From the NCBI GenBank assembly GCA_021229015.1, contig CM037788.1, positions 47,655,520 through 47,719,519 of the forward strand: 64,000 nt of DNA. The letters run 5' to 3'. The notes under the pieces are model-generated. The model saw nothing but the letters and a program-made list of their open reading frames with translations. It made no database searches and was not told the DNA's origin. The position numbers were made by a program, and so were the translations under genes. Source of the stretch: Solen grandis. Taxonomy: Eukaryota > Mollusca > Bivalvia > Adapedonta > Solenidae. This document shows positions 1-11,052 of this stretch, in pieces. Numbering within the stretch: position 1 is the stretch's first letter; each line of letters begins with the position of its first letter.

Positions 1-304
1 AATTTAGCTACTTTAGAATGATGCTTAGTCATCTGTTTCAATGGGTTTGATAGAAAGTATATTTTATGTGATGATAATTAAACAAATTTCTATTAATATT
101 TGTTTTAAAGTCTGTTAATTGGCGTAATAAGCCACGTTACAATTAACGGCAGATATACCATAATAAAATAGACTGTTTTTATAACTTGTTAACAGTTTGC
201 AAGTTTCTCAGATATTTTAATAGTTTAATTACCTCCAGTAATTACTTTCTGTCATTTTAAATTGGACAAGTTCCACATAAACATGTTGCCAAACATTAAG
301 TTCT
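1..304. other. low-copy AT-rich DNA, nothing recognised
   Basis: Unique-looking AT-rich sequence with no ORF, tandem structure or repeat end that I can identify. Confidence 0.5.
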
Positions 305-440
305 TATGGTATCACTGGGTGTGGTATCATGGTGTTTGTCTTTGATAAGGCACTCTCGCATCTCAAGTAAGCAAGGACTATGAAGGTCTCAGTGGTGTCA
401 TGCCACTTGTCTTACTAATGGTTAACACCATCGTCTAATA
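305..440 (+). repeat. possible SINE tail fragment (family 2)
   Basis: The stretch CACTGGGTGTGGTATCATG near the start resembles the 3' part of the SINE at 32640-32878 (CTGGGTGTGGCATCATG). No tRNA-like head is present, so this would be a 5'-truncated relic. Similarity was judged by eye only. Confidence 0.3.
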
Positions 441-566
441 CCCATGACTGATAATAGATCCTCCATAGGCCGTGGGATATTATGGTTGAATTTGGTCATT
501 TTAGGGTGTCTCAAATTACGCCATTTCATTGGTCGCATCACGTCTTTAAAACCATGCAAAAAGGCC

Positions 567-1168
567 TTTTTAGCTCACCTGAGCACTTGTGCTCGGGTGA
601 GCTTTTGTGATTGCCTTTTGTCCGTCGTGCATCGTCTGTCGTCAAGAATTGCTTGTGAACAATCTAGAGGACACAGTTTTGTCCCAATCTTCATGAAACT
701 TGGTCAGGATGTTTGCCTACATTATATCTCGGATAAGTTCGAAATTGGGTCATGTGGAGTCAAAAACTAGGTCACCAGATCAAAATTTAGAAAAACCTTG
801 TGAACACTCTAGAGGCCACAGTTTTAGCCCAATCTTCATGTAAAATGGTCAGGGTGTTTGTCTACATGATATCTTGGATGAGTTCGGAAATGGGTCATGT
901 GGGGTCAAAAACTAGGTCACCAGGTGAAATTTTAAAAAAACCTTGTGAACACTCTAGAGGCCTACATTTTTGTCCCAGTTTTCATTAAACTTGATATGAA
1001 TGATGACTGCATGAATTCCCAGTTGAGTGCAAATTCAGGTAGGATCAATATGTAGGTCACTTAGTCAAATGTTAGAAAAATACTTTAGATGCCAGATTTT
1101 TTGTCATTATGCGTCACACAGCCATCTTACTCAGGTGAGTGACACAGGGCCATCTTGGCCCTCTTGTT
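567..1168 (+). mobile_element. AGCTCACCTGAGC element, complete, tandem-core type
   Basis: The element opens with TTTTTAGCTCACCTGAGC followed by its inverted match (CTCGGGTGAGC), then a CCGTCGT-rich leader. It then holds about three monomers of roughly 145 bp, each carrying CTCTAGAGGCC, CTTCATG, GGGTCATGTGG and TAGGTCACCAG. It closes with CAGGTGAGTGACACAGGGCC and a short hairpin (GGGCCATCTTGGCCC) just before CTCTTGTT. Short ORFs across it are not genes. Unique ends around a tandem core resemble bivalve pearl-type and Helentron-associated non-autonomous elements; the class assignment is inference. Confidence 0.75.
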
Positions 1169-1439
1169 TATACAGATGCCGGACACTGTCATTTTTTTTT
1201 ATTTGTTTACATGACTTTCAACCCTTCCATCCAAAGAGTGTTGCATTTTTATTGGTTGATAAATTAATAAATATTGTATTACGACGGTTTGCTTGCCTAT
1301 TTCCCCACAGCATGATATCATGTATTGAAACGGAATAAGTCAGCCGGGGTATTCGACGATGGGTAGACACCATCTGCTTAAATCATACCATGGACAATTC
1401 CTGAACAATGTTACTGGTGGGTTTAAACTCACAGCCTTT
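1169..1439. other. no recognisable feature
   Basis: Short low-copy stretch between two repeats, with a T-rich patch near 1190. No gene or repeat end seen. Confidence 0.4.
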
Positions 1440-1710
1440 TGTTCAACAGTCACTGATTGTACCTGTGGACCCCAGCACATATTATACAAACTTTCATTAT
1501 ACATTGCAGCTCCATTATGATGCTATATTTTACGTTCAAGTCTAGAGACCACATTTTATTGGACCCAATTGTACCGTACAGCTCCACTATAAAGCAATAT
1601 TTGGGGTCCATGTCCAAGTTGATTCATTATTTTGGACTACATCATGAATATGAAATGTACCAAAGTCAGCTAAACAAATCACCACAAAATTTGGGGCCCA
1701 ATATATGACA
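1440..1710 (-). repeat. degenerate 45-50 bp tandem repeat (GGACCCC/GAGCTGCA type)
   Basis: Read on the minus strand this shows repeated versions of GGACCCCAAATATTG, TATAGTGGAGCTG and CATAATGGAGCTGCAATG. The same vocabulary recurs at 34400-34570 and in the array at 55370-55910, so these are dispersed copies of one degenerate minisatellite-like family. Confidence 0.45.
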
Positions 1711-2971
1711 GTATTATACTGGCTTTCTAATAATGGAACTTGTTATAATGAATCAAACATACAGCAGTCTTCCGTGTTTTTGAAAGATTTCTTCTTGCCC
1801 CACCCCCAGCAAGGTCTATACAGTCGGAGACAGTTTCCATTCACCCTTTGGGCACTTTGGGCTGTATAGCCTTGATAATGTTTTATAGGTTTCATGTTTG
1901 TTTGAATAATTTGAGGAATGAAATAATGCAAGGCTTTGACACTTAAATGCAATGAAAGTCTGGATAATATCTTAAACAGATGACCTCTGATAGAGGTCTT
2001 TTTCATGTTTAAACTAAAACACCAAATTAGGCACACCTAATTACCCTTCTTTGATTTCTTGTAACAATTCTTACTGAAATATTATATGGAGAAAAAAAAA
2101 TCACCTCACTTGAGTGCTCATGTATAACTTGAAAACTAGATGTCTGGTCAAGATAAATGTTATTTTATCGATATTCAAATGTTTTTATTGTTTTCATAAT
2201 GTAAAAGGCTTATTTGTCACATTGATATTCTTGTCTTCTTTATGGTTTGTATGTTGTAATAAAAAAAGTTCAGTGATATAAAGATCAAAGATTTATTCTC
2301 TTCTTAGAGACCAGTAAATATACAAACATAGATGCTGTTTTTGGTCAGAATTTAAGTCATATAGCAAAAACAGCTAATTAACATGTTGCAATTAAACAGG
2401 CATATTCCCACCCAAAATGTTTGTCAGAGGGTTTTTTGTACTGAAAGCATGGTTCACATGAATTTGTTTGTTGGAGTTTTTTTCAGGGGTTGCTCACACA
2501 AACTCTTGCAGAATTGCATATTTCCATTTTCTTTATGCTTTATGTAACAATTTTACTCTTTTATAACAAAGAAAGTGTTTTCAAGATGGTGTCTAACATC
2601 GACAATATTTTATCTTCTATTTAAAACAAATATCAATCTGCAAGATATAGCAGATAATCCATGCATTTAACTCAGGCACATTAATGCTAATTTTATAACG
2701 ATAAACAGAAACAACAAACAAAACATTTTGTATTTCCACATGTGATGAGCAATTACCATAAGTAATTTCCATTCCAAATATGAAAATCCAAAACCTTGTC
2801 AGTTATATTTGTTTACCATGTTGCTGGTGAGGCACCTTCGAAGATTACCTTCGTCTGCCTCAAAATTTAATTTTGCAACATCTGGTTGCATAGAAATCCA
2901 GTGAAAAGTACTTTGAAACTAATTGTGTGAGAAACTTACCTCAGGTCTTCATGTTGATTACAGATTGAGGA
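1711..2971. other. low-copy DNA, no gene found
   Basis: AT-rich sequence. The one ORF here (minus strand, 97 codons, 1743-2036) has no recognisable motif and is consistent with chance. No repeat ends were recognised. Confidence 0.45.
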
Positions 2972-3126
2972 AAACCCCATGTGCACAGAGACACCTGGTT
3001 AGAACCACTGACCTACCTCCAGCCAGCTGGAGGGCTTCCTCACATGAGAAATCTGAGTGCTACTGCTGGGACTTGACCCCACAGCTGTGAGGGGCAAATT
3101 GATAATGTAGTCGCTTGCTCAAGAAG
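2972..3126 (-). mobile_element. tRNA-derived SINE (family 1), minus strand, partial
   Basis: Read in reverse complement it has the family-1 body (CATGTGAGGAAGCCCTCCAGC, then GGTCAGTGGTTCTAACC) and a B-box-like GGGGTCAAGTCC. The A-box region is poorly preserved and the 3' end is cut at about 2972. The reference copy is the full-length element at 52961-53221. Confidence 0.65.
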
Positions 3127-3186
3127 GCCCCTCTAATTACAGAAACAAATAAATGTTAAGAATATGAAATTTATGGGAAATTTGTA

Positions 3187-3847
3187 CAGTGGTCTTGTGA
3201 TTCCTCAATGTGGCGATTCATTGAATACTGACGATGACTCTAGCTACAAACTCAGTCCCTTGATTTAGCTCTTCTTACTCTATATAAATATTGGGGCGAT
3301 TCTTCAAACATGTGATTTTAGATTCCTCGAGCTCCGTTCCTGGTCCCTAGATAGTATTTCCTATATCAGTTCTGTGAGATTCTTTGGAGTTATTGTCAAA
3401 TCTACCTGTATGTCCTTGGCAACAAGACCTCGTAACCACCTGTCGCTATGATAGATTGCTGTGTAATTGTTTTCACACATTGTCAAACCTCTAGAGTGTA
3501 AGTAGGAAAATTGTAATATGTCCTCCCGATTAATCAACTGTCATTAAAGGAACCGATTTTGTTTGTGAGGTAAAATAAAATTTATTTTAGGCTTTATTCT
3601 TACACAAATGGCTAATGAGTATGCCCGTGTTATTTTTCTAATGGCAAAATGTATTTTATGTTTATATAATACTATCATTTAAAGGCTAAACATATCAAAA
3701 TAAGTAATGAAAATGCATCATATTTAGGTATCAACCAATGTCAACATTAAAATTTTAATTTTGATATCTAAATGATTCTTCAAATATGGTGATTCTACAA
3801 GTTTTCTTGCCAATCCTATTTGACCTCAAGGAATTGCAAGACCACTG
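3187..3847. mobile_element. non-autonomous TIR transposon with TA target site, 661 bp
   Basis: The left end CAGTGGTCTTGTGATTCCT is matched in inverted form at the right end (AGGAATTGCAAGACCACTG), 17 of 19 positions. Both ends are flanked by TA (3185-3186 and 3848-3849). Subterminal GATTCTTCAAA motifs occur near both ends (about 3300 and 3775). No transposase-like ORF lies inside. TA duplication and a CAGT start suggest Tc1/mariner ancestry; this is inference. Confidence 0.65.
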
Positions 3848-3849
3848 TA

Positions 3850-4629
3850 TGATCTTGACCTGTTTTTGTCAGACCGAAAACTAATGTGCCAGACATAGGT
3901 TTCAGACCATTTGCAAATGTTTCCGGTTTTGCTCATGACGTGGAAAATTGGGTAAGTAACACTTGAAAAGAGAACTCTATTGGTTAATTATTTGGTCCCA
4001 GGGTTGGTTATGAAAACATACACAGTCTGGCTCCAGGGACTGACGCAATTCTATCGTCATCATTATATGAAGTTGTTCCCAGGCTCAAATAAAGCCAAAA
4101 GCAAAAACCTGAAAAACGATTCACTTCCATTGCTGTACTTTTATTTTCTGCATCACTTTTGCAGATGTGTGGGTTTTCTTTTTTAACTTTCTAGACCTAA
4201 CCTTTCAGTCAAAGCTCTAAACATCATAAAATTTCGAAAGGCATTCACCATGCAATGTTTTCTCCTGCAGTGTTACTACTTTTTTATGAGCAATATTTAT
4301 TAAGCATTTTGAACTTTTAGGAGAACAAGTTACAATGTGAGTATGTGAATAAAAAATTACACAAATTATGTTTAATGGAACCTAATGCCATGCTAAGAGT
4401 GAAGTTCTAAGATAATGGAAATCTGATCATCAGATCCTTTCTTTCAAATGTTTTAAAAGTATTGTTGTTGTAGTCAAAATATTTAGTTCCTATTTTTAGT
4501 TTTGACATTTTTCATTTTGCATCATCTGGAATTTGATTTCGATAATAATTCGAAGGAGTCGGGAAGTACAAATACTTGGCTACTTGTTCCTGAAAAGTAA
4601 ATACATACTAGATATTAATAATAACGAAA
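3850..4629. other. low-copy DNA, no gene found
   Basis: Contains a 68-codon ORF (3980-4186) with no recognisable motif. No repeat ends seen. Confidence 0.45.
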
Positions 4630-4631
4630 TA

Positions 4632-5440
4632 CCATAAAATGCCATGTATTGTGCGCACCTATGTATTGTGCCCAGCCCGAGTTTTAGGCTCAAAACCTTG
4701 GAAGAAAAATATTTTCCTTCTATAATGCGCATATCTTTTTCGTACCACGAGGAGGCAGCCGTCTTGTTTACTCGCAGTTGTTTTGCGGATGTTCGATTGC
4801 ACAACAAGTGGAAATGTTCTACTGCTTCCGCAAGTTGGGTGTAATTATTTTCACACCTTTAGTATCCACATGCATTTGCATTGTTAAAAGCTGATAGTTT
4901 GATAATAATCTGAAACTACCAACACCTTCTTGTTTGTTTTTCGCAAGTCTCTTAACAAAGGGTATTTGAAGTACGCAATTATCATAAACCAAACAGCTCT
5001 GTCCAATACAAAACTAACTTTTCAAAATTTCATAAGATTGAATTGAAATTGATAAAATACTGTTTATTTATAAGTGGTCACAGTAATGACGATGCAAACA
5101 TCGCATCTGTTTGCATGTCATCAATTAATTATTATGTAAAGCACAGTACAGTACGGGATTTCCTATTGAAGCGTACGAATATGAAAAAGACAAAAATGAT
5201 TTCGCAATCATTTATTGTACAAAACCATGCTAGAAATCACAAACAGACCACATTTTACACTTTAATATCAATTTTGCGCATGAAATATACCAATAGACTC
5301 TACCGATATAGCTTTCAAGTGGGTGGGGTAAAGTTTGGGAAAATATGAAAACATTGAGTTCTCTTGTATTGTGCACACCCCCTCTTTCAGAAACAAAATA
5401 TAAGGTAAAAAAAGTGTGCACAATACATGGCATTTTATGG
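4632..5440. mobile_element. non-autonomous TIR transposon with TA target site, 809 bp
   Basis: The left terminus begins CCATAAAATGCCATGTATTG and continues TGCGCAC; the right terminus is its inverse with one mismatch, giving terminal inverted repeats of about 27 bp. TA flanks both ends (4630-4631 and 5441-5442). A partial second copy of the TIR motif (TATGTATTGTGCCC) follows the left end. Internal ORFs of up to 101 codons have no transposase motif. The ends suggest Tc1/mariner/pogo ancestry; class is inferred. Confidence 0.7.
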
Positions 5441-5442
5441 TA

Positions 5443-7108
5443 TTATAGAATTTACAGGGCTTTTTTTCCCTTCTTTATCAGGGGCCGTTCATAGGTGCCT
5501 TCCCCTCTGAAAAAATCTATAAAGTGATGCAGTTTTCCCCAAATTTGCATCATACTCCAGGATTTTTCCTTCCCCAATGAAAAGAAAGAAATGGTGATAT
5601 TTTCTCCTAAATATGATATTAAGGCCCCTTCCCCAACATCTGAAAAAAAGGCCTAAATATTACTAAGATACACATTTTGACTATAAAAAAATGACTTGGT
5701 TGATTCAAAACCTTGGTCTAATGATCTGGAAAGACCCAAAGACGAAAACAACCTGATTCACTGATAGAAATAAGTTTCAATTGATTGACAGCCAAATCAC
5801 TTAACTAAGGATTTATTAAAAAGTATAAAACTATCAGTATTGGCATAAAGATCAGTTATCAGTATTTTTATCAGTAATTAAAACAGCTTAGGGCTTCAGT
5901 TCATTGATTGCCTCCATTCTGTGCAAGGTGCACAACTAACACCTGATACCACCATTTCCAGCAGTGACAGACCAGGTGCAATGGATCACCGGACAAACAG
6001 TATCAAGCCCCAGCTTTATACCTTCATCATTCATATCAGTCAGTTACCTTTCATCTAGATGCACCATCAAGGACTCTAACCAATCGTTAATTGATCCTTG
6101 TGCAACCTTCCTTGCTAATAGGCAATGTACCAGGTACTTCAACGACAAGTGGGTTCATAACAACTTGCTGATGTAAACGCTTCTGATAGATTTCTTATTT
6201 TACCGCATTTGTTTCCTATTTTTGAGTGATCTACATTCATCGTATGTCAACCGTATCTATCTGAAATCAAACACTTTCGGTTGTAGATGAAAAGACCTGC
6301 TCAATTGATCAGTTTAATCATTGAACCTTTCCCCCAGGCTAATGGACCTTCTTTCCTGTTGGATATGAATTTATGACGGCTTTAAATCTTTTAAAAATAA
6401 GTTATTCATTTTGCAATTGTTTTTGAATATCTTGAATCTGACAAAGTTATTTCTATTTTCAAGGTGAGGGATAAAGATATCTTAAAACTTGATCATAATG
6501 ATCAATAGACACCATATCCTGTGTACAGGGATTTGAAAAAAGTACTATGGAGTTATTTGAGTCTATACAGCTCACAAATTTGCTAAAATTATCCTAGCTA
6601 TGCATGTTAAACATAGTATAGTGCAGAATGATTGTATCAGTGCATGTGATAGTACATAGGTGCAAGTCTTTGCCTAGACCAGTATAAGGGTAGGTGTGGG
6701 TTCGACTTCAATGCGCTAACATTCATTCAAACGTGAAAACTGAAAATAAATTGCATGTCATTATGTAAAAAGAATTATGATGCTATTTTTGTTACACGCA
6801 AACTTGAAAAGAAAGTATGTGTACACTGTTTTTGCCCATTGCAAACAATACGTGTTGTTTGTGCGTAAATGCATTGATGGAAGTTTCAAATTAAGGGACT
6901 TAAAAAAAAATTTTCAGTAACCTGACTGATAGATATAAAACATTTAGGTAATGTTAGTTATAAATTTAATTTGTGCATGATGTTTTCATCAATATATGTT
7001 CTATAATTGTTAAACTTCTAAATGTTAAAAAGCAGAGCCTTGTTACATAATTAATATATATGATCAGTTTGAGTACTTTCAGTGTATCATGATATTCCTC
7101 AGTCTTTG
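5443..7108. other. low-copy DNA, no gene found
   Basis: C/T-rich patches lie at 5480-5650. A weak inverted repeat (TTACACGCAAAC at about 6792 against GTTTGTGCGTAA at about 6857) is present. A 70-codon ORF at 5964-6176 has no motif. Nothing else recognised. Confidence 0.4.
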
Positions 7109-7247
7109 CCCCATGATCTTGAAAATAAAATGGTACTTAAGTAGGATTTTCATACTAAAACTAAGCCCATTAGATTCAGTAGGGATTTGAGTATGATACT
7201 CAGATTTGAGCCTGAGATCGTACTTGAGTATTTTCAAGAACATGGGG
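7109..7247. mobile_element. palindromic MITE-like element, 139 bp
   Basis: The left end CCCCATGATCTTGAAAATA is repeated in inverted form at the right end (TATTTTCAAGAACATGGGG), and pairing continues imperfectly inward (ACTTAAGTA against TACTTGAGTA). No clear target-site duplication was found. Fold-back MITE or relic. Confidence 0.5.
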
Positions 7248-7254
7248 ACTTATG

Positions 7255-7325
7255 TGTGAGTGGTAAGAACATCCATCTCGTAACAAGAGGTCTTTGATTT
7301 GATTTCCCATGGTGACATACCAGAG
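7255..7325 (+). repeat. tRNA-like relic
   Basis: GTGAGTGGTAAGAACATCCATCTCG followed by a GGTCTTTGATTTGATTTCCC-like B box resembles a decayed tRNA/SINE head, with the same layout as the clearer copy at 40628-40712. It does not fold as an intact tRNA. Confidence 0.3.
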
Positions 7326-9379
7326 ATGCTAAAAATGTTTTTATATCTGCCTCAATTGACAATCCGGTGCAAAGCTGCCTTTATGCCAAATTTTTTTTCC
7401 GGATTTTACTTTTCTCAGGGCTCAAAACATGCAGTTTGGCAAAATACGAGTAGAAAATGAAGTTTGCAAGTTACCATTTTAAACCACTAGCATTTTTTTG
7501 CATGAAAATTTTGGCTTCAAAATTTTCTTAAATATGTCTTAATGAGATAACAATTTGCGAGTAAGACTAAAATCTGTGAATTTGCGAGTTGAAAGTATAG
7601 GCACTCACATTATTTTGCGAATGGGGGGAAAAAAATTAATTGAGCCCTGTTTTTTCTTCAAATCAATAATAAAGTAGATGTATGTTTCCAGTACGTATCA
7701 TCACCATTTGCATTCTAGGATTTCAAAATATGCCTTGCACCATGCTAGCGAATTCACAGTTCCGCAACTCGATTCTCAATATACGGGCTTGCACATTAAT
7801 TTTCTGTCCAGCAATGCTGTAGTTCTAGGCCTGATTCGGTGGGTGTTCAGGGTATAGCAGTAAGGCAGCACTCTATCTGCCTTTTGTAGACAAAGAAGAA
7901 CCAATGATGGGATGTTAAACCCAGACAAACCCAGTGTTACCCTTTTAGGTCTTACATGCAGGATGACATCCAGATGTTATTTGTTGACAAACCAGATCCA
8001 CATGGTGCATCTTGATAATCAGTTCCATTTTGCAGATCTGATAAACATAACTAGAAGAAATCGGAAACTGCTCCCTGATCAGTATACCAATTATCTCTGA
8101 TTTCTTGGAAGCACTAGTTTCTTACATCTGAAGGAAGCAATGATTTTATCCATCCCCTAGTTCAGTCACAACCTAGAACAAATATACTTTACAATTCAGC
8201 ATACTATCTGCATTTTTCCTGATTTTATACAACACTTTCCGCTGCGGATGTTGTAAGTGAGTGTCTAAGGTAATTCCAAGATAGGAGTCTATCTAAAGTT
8301 ATCGCTTGAAGTTCTGCCCAGCTTGTCCCTGTCTTCAGTTGCCTCTTCATCTCTGTTGTTATTATGAGAGCTAAGAACAGTGTTTATCTGTACTGTTAAT
8401 GTTTTGATTACAATCTACTGTTTAGTCTGTCATATCATGAGAAACTTGTGTAAAATTTTATAACTTTCATGCCATATGCTCTAATTGTCTTCAGAGCTTT
8501 GATTTTGTGCGTGATCATGTTCCACTTGGTGAAGTTTATGAACAAGATCTCTTGTAAACAAGCTTGCTGCTGTTTGTTTTACATGCATTTTAAGTAATTA
8601 ATTTAAAACTAAGAAGATTTTTTGTTTTTTGTTTTTTTTGTTTAAAGGGTGAATTTATATTTATTTATTCATACAATAATTATTTCTCATGTATGAAAAT
8701 CCTTTCATTGACAAGAATGGAGGCATTGTGATATGGGAGGAACCTGGAGCACTTGAAGAAAATTCATTGTCCGAGCAGGGTACCAAACACACTTTCACAT
8801 AACCTAGAATCAAACCAATGTTGCTTTGGTGACAAGCCTGAGAGGGCTATCCAAGCATCAAGAAGATGGTTCATTTGCATATAAGTTTATATAATGAAAA
8901 AGTCAGACAGAAATGTCAACAGAATTATATAAGGCCCTTGTGAAGGACAGGTTCTGGATCTAAGCCTTAACATAGCTGATTATTTTTTCTTTGGCTGTGG
9001 ACTGGTGGTTTAAATGTGGTCAAATTACTAAAGTCTGCAAATGACTTCGGGTGGCTTTCGTTCTTGGCACTGACCTTTTGCAGGATGAATTGTCTGTGTT
9101 GTAAGGATACGGTGGCTTGATATGGTCACATGACATTAATCTTTGTTTCTGTGCATGAAAAAGTCATAGTATCTCAATAAGATGACCAGTAGGAGCTTCC
9201 TTAAACTTAATCACTCCCATAGACTGGGTTTGAACATAAAAAATCCCTGATCAAACTGTAAGGCACCTGTCAGGAGGGGAAGGGTTTACAGTCTGGCCTT
9301 TTGGAATGAATGGTAAACATTGTAAAACCTGATCATCTTGCATGTTACTCACTGGCTGATATCTATTTATACTGGTTCC
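7326..9379. other. low-copy DNA, no gene found
   Basis: A GGGAGGAACCTGGAGCACTTG stretch at about 8737 recalls a short motif widespread in marine invertebrate repeats. GCAGCACTCTAT at about 7866 may be a SINE-2 tail scrap. No gene recognised. Confidence 0.4.
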
Positions 9380-9610
9380 TTAACCCTTTCCCTCATATAG
9401 ACTCATTTTGACGCCCTCAATAGATATCACATAAAGCCTGATCTGCAGAAAATCACAGTTAAACCTTACCAAATTTAATTACAAAATCCTCATTTCCAGA
9501 CCACTGAGGAGCAGCGAACAGCATAAAACCTGATCAACTCGCAGGCTGATCTGGTTTTATGTTGTTCGCATAGGTCTTTTCATGGTTTCCTCTATGAGGG
9601 AAAGGGTTAA
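9380..9610 (+). mobile_element. TTAA-flanked MITE, family A, internal hairpin shortened
   Basis: Complete copy with TTAA then CCCTTTCCCTCATATAGA at the left and TCTATGAGGGAAAGGG then TTAA at the right. The central palindrome found in intact copies is damaged: the left arm reads CTGATCA and then jumps straight to ACTCGCAGGCTGATC, losing about 11 bp of the tip. TTAA target sites and CCC ends are the hallmark of piggyBac-type elements; no transposase is encoded. Confidence 0.8.
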
Positions 9611-9984
9611 TTCAGTTGGAAAACCCAAAAGTGATTCTTTCCATACTCTTTTTTTTATCAATCTGAAGGACATTAGTTAACATTTGTTTGTTAATGATCA
9701 ATTGAATAGCAGCATTTCTATTTGTTGCCCCTACATTTATTGAGATTTTTGGACCAATGGAAATTGCCACTCTAACAACGACCTTTCGAAGTTTTTATTT
9801 TCAGTTAGCAAGCAATTTAAAATGGATTTTCAGTAATAGTTCTAAATATTTTTTATGTGGATGAAATCTGTTCTTATCAAAAGATCAATTTAGTTTTTAC
9901 ATATCCTGATTGAAGATTACTCATATTTGTATAATTGGTTGGGATTGTTTTCTGGGTAGGTGAGATTAAGGTCGCATTATAAAA
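9611..9984. other. no recognisable feature
   Basis: Low-copy AT-rich DNA between repeats. Confidence 0.4.
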
Positions 9985-10215
9985 AATGGGGCACTTTTTT
10001 CTGGACCATAACTTCATTATTTGTTAATGAATTTTAAAATTACTTGGCAAAAATGTTCACACTCAAGAGAAAATTTGCAGCAAGTAGGACCCAAGTTCTT
10101 GGCTCCAAGGTCAAGGTCACACTTAGAGGTCAAAGATCAGCAAGGTTTTTATGAGTCCAGGCTATTATTTTCTCATTTATTGATGGATTGTTAAATTAAA
10201 TTTAAATTGTTTGTT
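9985..10215 (+). repeat. interspersed repeat with AAGGTCAAGGTCACA motif
   Basis: Shares the phrases ACTTGGCAAAAATGTTCAC and CCAAGGTCAAGGTCACACTT with two tandem monomers at 33265-33560. Each monomer holds two abutting AGGTCA half-sites. Ends are not defined. Confidence 0.6.
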
Positions 10216-10393
10216 TGCTTGGATTGAATGTCCCATTGACAGTATTTCAATCATTTAGGGATTCATCTACCTAATAAGATCAGCAATATCATGCCATAGA
10301 CATGTGGCCAGTCATATTATTCTGACACCAGTCCTGGAACAAGCCTTATGTGCTGAGCACAAATGAGATATATCAGGCATAACATAGCCATCA

Positions 10394-10958
10394 TTTTTAG
10401 CTCACCTGAGCACAACATGCTAAAGGTGAGCTTTTGTGATTGCCCTTCATCCGTCGTGCGACGTGCGTTGTCAACAATTTGGCTTGTTAACACTCTAGAG
10501 GCAATATTTTTAGGCCAATCTTCATGAATCTTCATGAAACTTGGTCAGAATGTTTGTCTCCATAAAATCTTGGACAAGTTCGAAATTGGGTCATGTGGGG
10601 TCAAAAAGTAGGTCACGAGGTCAAATCTTAGAAAAACCTTGTTAACACACTAGAGGCCACATTTTTGGCCCAATCTTTATGAATCTTGGTCAGAATGTTT
10701 GTTTACACAAAATCTTGGACAAGTTTGAATTTGGGTCATGTGGGATCAAAAAGTAGGTCATGAGGTCAAATCTTAGAAAAACCTTGTTAACCACTAGAGG
10801 CCACATTTTTGGCCATATCTTCGTGAAACTTGGTCGGAATGTCTGTTTCGATAAAATCTTTGACAAGCTCAAAAGTGGGTCATGTGGGGTCAAAAAGGTC
10901 AATATGTTGCTCATTTATAATCAGGTGAGCGATTCAGGGCCATCATGGCCCTCTTGTT
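10394..10958 (+). mobile_element. AGCTCACCTGAGC element, complete
   Basis: Starts TTTTTAGCTCACCTGAGC, has the CCGTCGTGCG leader and about three monomers of roughly 140 bp with GGGTCATGTGGGGTCA and TAGGTCA motifs. It ends CAGGTGAGCGATTCA, GGGCCATCATGGCCC, CTCTTGTT. The 3' CAGGTGAGC is the inverse of the 5' GCTCACCTG, a subterminal inverted repeat. Short ORFs on both strands cross the monomers and are not genes. Confidence 0.8.
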
Positions 10959-10974
10959 AACAACTGCAGTACAT

Positions 10975-11052
10975 CATAGCCGGGGATCAAACCCACAGTA
11001 TCTTGATTACTGGGTGAACACTCATACCACTCAGCCACTTGTACTGGTAGTA
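10975..11052 (-). repeat. tRNA-like relic (tRNA pseudogene or SINE head)
   Basis: The reverse complement contains AAGTGGCTGAGTGGTATGAG (an A-box/D-arm match) and GTGGGTTTGATCCCCGG (a B-box/T-arm match) at tRNA-like spacing. The acceptor-stem ends do not pair, so it is not scored as a functional tRNA. Confidence 0.45.

Noticed and set aside
4632..5440. Transposase gene inside the TIR element
   Set aside because: Internal ORFs are at most 101 codons and show no DDE-type motif, so the element is non-autonomous.
10975..11052. Functional tRNA gene on the minus strand
   Set aside because: A- and B-box matches are good but the acceptor stem does not pair and the T stem is imperfect; several similar relics exist, so a SINE-head or pseudogene origin is more likely.
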